Positions 31,357-35,575 of a stretch of 35,575 bases of DNA are shown one piece after another. The stretch comes from CAZBLK01 sp964492715 (GTDB taxonomy: Bacteria > Bacillota > Clostridia > Lachnospirales > WRBF01). Numbering within the stretch: position 1 is the stretch's first letter; each line of letters opens with the position of its first letter. The stretch is from positions 1 to 35,575 of the forward strand of contig CAZBLK010000026.1 of NCBI GenBank assembly GCA_964492715.1. Direction: 5' to 3'. Below the pieces are notes generated by a model that was not told where the DNA came from, ran no database searches, and saw only the letters and a list, made by a program, of their open reading frames with translations. The translations under genes were made by a program, and so were the position numbers.

Positions 31357-31401
31357 TGCTGTTTCCACATGTCTTTACTTGAGGAAACAGCACTCTTTTT
31401 T
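31357..31401 (+). terminator. Intrinsic terminator after the FliD-like gene
   Basis: TGCTGTTTCC (31357-31366) and GGAAACAGCA (31383-31392) form a perfect 10-bp stem with a 16-base loop, followed by CTCTTTTTT. Confidence 0.88.
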
Positions 31402-31423
31402 AAAAACAAATAAAAGGTGTCAA

Positions 31424-31861
31424 ATGAAAAAACTTGCGGAATTAATTGAAAACGGCTTTGGAATAAAAGAAGATTTAAACTGTGCAGAAAAAGTCTTTAT
31501 GGGTGCGAATGTTGCTTATGGGCTTGGTCTTTCTAATGATATTTTAAAAATAAGCTCTGGCTTTGGCGGAGGAATGACAATTTCTTCTGCTTGCGGTGTT
31601 TGCACTGCGGCTGTTATGGTTATTAGTCTTATGTTTGCAAAAGATGTTTCACATAAAGATGAACAGCTTAACCAGTTGGTGAGCTTATTTTTTAGTAAGT
31701 TTAATTGTGCTACAGAACAAAAAACTATTTTGTGCAGTGATTTAAAAAGTTTATTTAGAACGCCAGAACATGGGTGCAAGCCGCTAATTGTTAAGGCGGC
31801 TGAAATTTTGGACTTTATTGTTTTTGAAAACCAAGAAATAATAAATACATATAAAAATTAA
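31424..31861 (+). CDS. C_GCAxxG_C_C family (putative redox) protein
   Basis: This 145-aa protein is of the C_GCAxxG_C_C family, named for its cysteine pattern and common in strict anaerobes. Visible parts are DLNCAEKVFMGANVAYGL near the N terminus, SGFGGGMTISSACGVCTAAVMVI in two blocks (~45-67), and later cysteines in KFNCATEQ, ILCSDLK and HGCKPL. The family is suspected of binding a metal or taking part in redox chemistry, but no reaction is proven. I start it at ATG 31424, after AAAAGGTG. A longer frame opens at 31379, but that start falls inside the preceding terminator. Confidence 0.85.
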   Translation: MKKLAELIENGFGIKEDLNCAEKVFMGANVAYGLGLSNDILKISSGFGGGMTISSACGVCTAAVMVISLMFAKDVSHKDEQLNQLVSLFFSKFNCATEQKTILCSDLKSLFRTPEHGCKPLIVKAAEILDFIVFENQEIINTYKN

Positions 31862-31926
31862 TAGGGTAGGGTGTGCTCTATCCTTTTTGTTGTAAAAGAA
31901 TATAGATTAGGAAGTGACTTGGCTTG

Positions 31927-32904
31927 ATGGAAACTAACCAAATTGAAATAAACCAAGAACAAGCAATTGCTTTTGCAGAGGACTTTAATAAAATAGAAAG
32001 CGAAATTTCAAAAGTAATTGTTGGGCAAAAAGAAATTATTCGTGACGTGCTTTTGGCAATTATTTCTGGAGGAAATGTTCTTTTAGAGGGGCTTCCAGGT
32101 TTGGGAAAAACTCAGCTTGTCAAAACTATTGGTAAGGTGCTTGACATGCAGTATTCCAGAATACAGTTTACTCCCGACTTAATGCCTGTTGACGTAACTG
32201 GTACAGACGTTTTTGTTCGCAACGACGGCGGCGGTGATTTTGAATTTAGAAAAGGCCCAATTTTTGCAAACATTGTTCTTGCAGACGAAATTAACCGTGC
32301 TACGCCAAAAACGCAAAGCGCACTTCTTGAAGCAATGCAGGAAAAAACAGTTACCGTTGGGCGAACAACGTACAAGCTTCCAACGCCGTTTTTTGTTCTT
32401 GCTACACAAAACCCGCTAGAACTTGAAGGTACTTATCCGCTTCCTGAAGCACAGCTTGACAGGTTTATTATGAAGCTTAACGTTAAGTTCCCTGAAAAGG
32501 AAACGCTTTATAACATTGTTCAGCTTACAACTGGCGTTCAAACGGTTGAGCCTGAAAAGGTTTTTGACGGTGACAAAATTTTTGCGCTTGGCAAAGTTGC
32601 GGCTGTTGTTCCAATTTCAAAACCTGTAGCAGACTATGCAATGGAACTTATTGTTAAAACACACCCAGAGCTTGACTCACCAGAAATTACAAAAAAATAT
32701 GTCCGCTACGGAGCAAGTCCAAGAGGGGCGCAAGCTATTATAGCTATTGCAAAAATGCACGCACTTATAGATGGGCGTTTTAATGTTGCTTTTGATGATA
32801 TTAAAAAGGCGGCGTTTCCTACACTTCGCCACCGCCTTTTCCTTAACTTTGAAGCAATTGCAGAGGGCATAACTTCTGATGACATTTTGAAAGAGTTGAT
32901 ATAA
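31927..32904 (+). CDS. MoxR-family AAA+ ATPase
   Basis: MoxR ATPases are chaperone-like AAA+ proteins that work with von Willebrand-type partners to mature or activate client proteins. This 325-aa protein has Walker A EGLPGLGKTQLVK, Walker B VLADEINRATPKTQSALLEAMQE (in blocks), the sensor 1 region LATQNPLELEGTYPLPEAQLDRF and the C-terminal helical lid with YGASPRGAQA. I use ATG 31927; the TTG immediately before it (31924) is also possible given AGGAAG at 31909-31914. The stop overlaps the next ATG (TAATG), so it is coupled with the DUF58 gene, a standard MoxR partner. Confidence 0.94.
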   Translation: METNQIEINQEQAIAFAEDFNKIESEISKVIVGQKEIIRDVLLAIISGGNVLLEGLPGLGKTQLVKTIGKVLDMQYSRIQFTPDLMPVDVTGTDVFVRNDGGGDFEFRKGPIFANIVLADEINRATPKTQSALLEAMQEKTVTVGRTTYKLPTPFFVLATQNPLELEGTYPLPEAQLDRFIMKLNVKFPEKETLYNIVQLTTGVQTVEPEKVFDGDKIFALGKVAAVVPISKPVADYAMELIVKTHPELDSPEITKKYVRYGASPRGAQAIIAIAKMHALIDGRFNVAFDDIKKAAFPTLRHRLFLNFEAIAEGITSDDILKELI

Positions 32905-33803
32905 TGGATTCTGTTTTAAATACTTCGGGTTTAAGCGTAACTTCGCTTTTAACTAAGGAATTTATGAACAGGCTTGAAGCACTTAGGCTTGACATAAAAA
33001 GAAATGTTAAGTCTGGTTATGCTGGAATTCGCCGTTCATCAGCAAAAGGTAACTCACTGGAGTTTTCAGACTTTAGGGACTATGCAATGGGTGACGACAT
33101 TAGGCGTGTTGACTGGAACAGCTATGGGCGGTTTGACAAGCTGTTTATTAAGCTTTTTTCCGAGGAAAAGCAAAGCACCATAAACGTTTTTTTAGACCGA
33201 AGTAAGTCAATGGACTTTGGAAGTGTTAACAAAGGAATTTATGCAAAGCTTTTTGCGGCTTCTATTGCATATTTAACGCTTAAAAGTGCAGACAAATTCA
33301 ATGTTTTTGCGTACGATAAATCAATTTCACTAGAAAAAACAAACACATCTGCCAAAAATATGTTCCCAACTATTGTAAAATTTTTAGATGAGCTGAGCCT
33401 TCAAGGTGAAACAATGCTTAACAAAAGCATTTCAAGCATTAAAAATCATCGTTTGACGGAAGGTGTTTCGTTTATAATTTCCGACTTTTTCAGCCTTGAT
33501 GGTTACGACGAAGCCATAAAGATTTTGCAAAGCAAGGGACAAGACGTTATTTTAATTCATGTTTTGGCAAATGAAGAAGTTGAACCTTCACTTGATGGGG
33601 GCGTAAGGCTTTTTGATTCTGAAACAAACGAATTTGTGGACATTTATATGAACTACGACATAATTAATAAATATAAGCAATCGCTTCAAAGCTTTAAAGA
33701 CGGCATTGTAAGCTTCTGCAAAAGCAGAAACGTTACATACCACTATGCACCTACTGAAACATACGGTCACGTTTTGAAGCTGATTACACAAAGCTTAACA
33801 TAA
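32904..33803 (+). CDS. DUF58 domain protein (von Willebrand A-like), MoxR partner
   Basis: This 299-aa protein has the DUF58 hallmark GDDIRRVDWNSYGRFDKLF (~residues 67-85) and a vWA-like fold in which DRSKSM (~99-104) resembles the metal-site DxSxS motif. It has no TM segment. It overlaps the MoxR ATPase by one base and is presumably its dedicated adaptor or substrate. The transglutaminase-like membrane protein often found third in such clusters is missing; a sensor protein follows instead, 44 bp away. Confidence 0.92.
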   Translation: MDSVLNTSGLSVTSLLTKEFMNRLEALRLDIKRNVKSGYAGIRRSSAKGNSLEFSDFRDYAMGDDIRRVDWNSYGRFDKLFIKLFSEEKQSTINVFLDRSKSMDFGSVNKGIYAKLFAASIAYLTLKSADKFNVFAYDKSISLEKTNTSAKNMFPTIVKFLDELSLQGETMLNKSISSIKNHRLTEGVSFIISDFFSLDGYDEAIKILQSKGQDVILIHVLANEEVEPSLDGGVRLFDSETNEFVDIYMNYDIINKYKQSLQSFKDGIVSFCKSRNVTYHYAPTETYGHVLKLITQSLT

Positions 33804-33847
33804 GTCGATTTTTTGATTATGCAAAGCTTTAAAGGAGGGATTAACGC

Positions 33848-35449
33848 ATGAAAACTGATATGGACAAAAAAATTAAAACTGCTTTAGTGTTTGCCTTTTT
33901 CGTGTTGGCCTTCATATTTATTGTTAGTTATGTTTTGTTTTCGGAGTTGCACACTGTTGTTTTTATTTTTGCAAATATTTGCACAGCGGCGTATGTCTAC
34001 TATTTGGTTCAATATATTTTTAATAAACGACTTGAAAAAAATGTGAATGAACTTGCAAATGAACTTAACAAACTTTTAAATGAAAACGAAAATACATGTG
34101 AAAATAAAAATTATGATGCAAGGTTTGGGCTTGTTTATAAAAAGCTTGACTTTGTAAAGGAAACACTTAACCAGCGTGAGCGAAACCAAGCCGAGCTTCG
34201 CAGCATTGTAAACTCTGTAGCTGTTAACATTGAGCTTGACAAGCTTTTGTCGGACATTATGCCAAAGCTTGTAGCTGTAACAAAAAGCAACTGTGGCGCG
34301 TTTTATCTTGCAAACCAAGCTGCTGGCAAGCTTGAAATTAAGTTTTCTATAGGCTTTAGCAAAAATATTTACAGCGAGTTTGACCTTTCTCTAGGTGAAG
34401 GGTTTATAGGTACAGCTGCTTTGAAAAAAGAAATTTCTGTTATAAACGATATACCAGAAGACACAGTTTATATTATACGCACATTTCTGGGCAAAATTAA
34501 GCCAAAAAGTGTTGTAGTTGTACCAATTCTTTCGCAAGATGAGGTTGTTGGCTGCCTTGTTTTGGCAAGTGTTTACAATTATACAGACGAACAGCTTGAA
34601 TTAATAAAAGTTGTAAAATATTACTTGGGTGTAGCAGTAAGCAATGGAATAACTTACGACAAAGCAAAAAGGCTTACAAGTGAGCTGCGCTTCCAAAACC
34701 AACTTATTCAAAACTTGAATGATGACCTTGAAAGGCGTGTACAGGAACGCATTAAGTTTTTAAACGACATTTTGGACAGCATTACAGAGTATGCAATTTA
34801 TGCAACGGACAGAGATGGAATTGTAGTAACATGGAACAAAGGTGCGGAGCTGCTTTATGGCTTCAATGCAAAGCAAATTATCGGCAAGCATGTAAACCAG
34901 TTTTTTACAGAGCGTGACCAACATTCTGTTACAGCAAAACAAATTCATTCAAAAGTTCTTGAAAAGGGAATTTGCAACAGAACACTTTGGTACACGAAGC
35001 GTGACGGCTCTAGTTATTTTGCTGACATGACTATTTTTGCACGCTATGGAGAAAACGGCGAACTAATTGGCTTTACAAACGTTACTAAGGACATTACCAA
35101 CTTTAAAAAGCTTGAAAACGAACTTCATTATGAAAGAGAGCTTTCGGCAAGAATGATTGATAGCGACACAAAGGCACTTGTGTTTTTAAGCAGTGAAGGC
35201 GTAGTCCAAATGAACAACAGAAACGCAGAAAAAATGCTTCGTGCAAGCGGTATTATTGGAAAGTCGTTTTACGACTTTTTTGAGAATGATGCTGCCCTTA
35301 AAATTATTGTAAATGATGCTTCGGATAATGAAAATGAAAAGGAAGGAAAATTCAAACTAAAAGGGCTTAATGAGTATGTAAAAATATGTGTAAACTTGAT
35401 TAAAAATTTAGACGACACAGAAAGACGTGTTGTTGTGTATATAAGTTAA
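33848..35449 (+). CDS. Membrane GAF-PAS sensor protein without output domain
   Basis: This 533-aa protein has two TM helices near the N terminus (~residues 12-32 and 36-57) and a coiled coil (~58-120). A GAF domain (~125-275; LSDIMPKLVAVTKSNCGAFYL, VVVPILSQDEVVGCLVLAS) is followed by a second coiled coil. A PAS domain with PAC (~310-420; LDSITEYAIYATDRDGIVV, GFTNVTKDIT) and a second, weaker PAS-like segment (~430-533) complete it. No histidine kinase, GGDEF, EAL, phosphatase or methyl-accepting domain follows. The stop is natural and a terminator lies just behind it. GGAGGG precedes the ATG. It could signal by contact with a separate effector, possibly the upstream MoxR-DUF58 pair. Confidence 0.85.
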   Translation: MKTDMDKKIKTALVFAFFVLAFIFIVSYVLFSELHTVVFIFANICTAAYVYYLVQYIFNKRLEKNVNELANELNKLLNENENTCENKNYDARFGLVYKKLDFVKETLNQRERNQAELRSIVNSVAVNIELDKLLSDIMPKLVAVTKSNCGAFYLANQAAGKLEIKFSIGFSKNIYSEFDLSLGEGFIGTAALKKEISVINDIPEDTVYIIRTFLGKIKPKSVVVVPILSQDEVVGCLVLASVYNYTDEQLELIKVVKYYLGVAVSNGITYDKAKRLTSELRFQNQLIQNLNDDLERRVQERIKFLNDILDSITEYAIYATDRDGIVVTWNKGAELLYGFNAKQIIGKHVNQFFTERDQHSVTAKQIHSKVLEKGICNRTLWYTKRDGSSYFADMTIFARYGENGELIGFTNVTKDITNFKKLENELHYERELSARMIDSDTKALVFLSSEGVVQMNNRNAEKMLRASGIIGKSFYDFFENDAALKIIVNDASDNENEKEGKFKLKGLNEYVKICVNLIKNLDDTERRVVVYIS

Positions 35450-35475
35450 GCAATAAGTAAAAAAAGGTCTAAGCC

Positions 35476-35513
35476 AAAGGGCTGCATTACAATCGTGTGT
35501 AATACAGCCCTTT
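35476..35513 (+). terminator. Intrinsic terminator after the GAF-PAS gene
   Basis: AAAGGGCTGCATTAC (35476-35490) pairs with GTAATACAGCCCTTT (35499-35513) with one mismatch, followed by ATTTATTTTTGG. The remaining 60 bases of the window hold nothing I recognise. Confidence 0.88.
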
Positions 35514-35575
35514 ATTTATTTTTGGTTGTGAACATTCTTTAGTGTAAATGGAATAATCGTCCAAAGTTTTGTTAA

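Overview
The window looks like a chromosomal segment of an anaerobic, low-GC Gram-positive bacterium of the class Clostridia. The sequence is AT-rich and the housekeeping proteins (PcrA, YhaM, FtsK/SpoIIIE, GreA, LysS, SecA, a frameshifted RF2) are of Firmicutes type. It also has an anaerobe-type C_GCAxxG_C_C protein, G-rich ribosome binding sites and frequent TTG starts. No rRNA, tRNA, CRISPR array or phage block was seen. Genus cannot be fixed from the sequence alone.

Layout. Positions 1-1148 are a mobile-element scar: a transposase remnant of the ISAs1 family abuts an IS256-family remnant, followed by three fold-back (MITE-like) palindromes. A membrane c-di-GMP phosphodiesterase (1149-3716) ends in a strong bidirectional terminator. 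A long minus-strand block follows. Reading from its 5' side, nadD-yqeK fusion, rsfS, ftsK, asnS and ung form one run (10484 to 3748), with pspC (10973-10746) just upstream of it. Further right, pcrA, yhaM, two halves of a Cas4/RecB-like nuclease, a small charged ORF and rlmD are tightly packed (16902 to 11058). Then comes a four-gene SiaA-SiaD-SiaB-SiaC partner-switching module for c-di-GMP (20618 to 17301). From 21067 all genes are on the plus strand: pfkA, secA, prfB, a DUF3825 protein, greA-lysS, an orphan FliD-like protein, a C_GCAxxG_C_C protein, a MoxR-DUF58 pair and a GAF-PAS sensor with no output domain.

Themes. Cyclic-di-GMP: the window holds a complete candidate control loop, with SiaD making the signal under SiaA/SiaB/SiaC control and the dCache-PAS-GGDEF*-EAL protein degrading it. 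Nucleic-acid processing: the pcrA-yhaM-nuclease-rlmD cluster contains what I consider the most unusual object here. It is a Cas4-like nuclease whose catalytic residues and four cysteines are divided between two membrane-anchored ORFs, separated by a single in-frame TAG and 12 further bases in the predicted outside loop of a transmembrane hairpin. Repeats: at least six kinds of intergenic palindrome or GC-rich repeat sit between genes, one of them (the AGCAATTCC family) in three or four copies.

All calls are from reading the sequence and recalling protein families. No database search was run.
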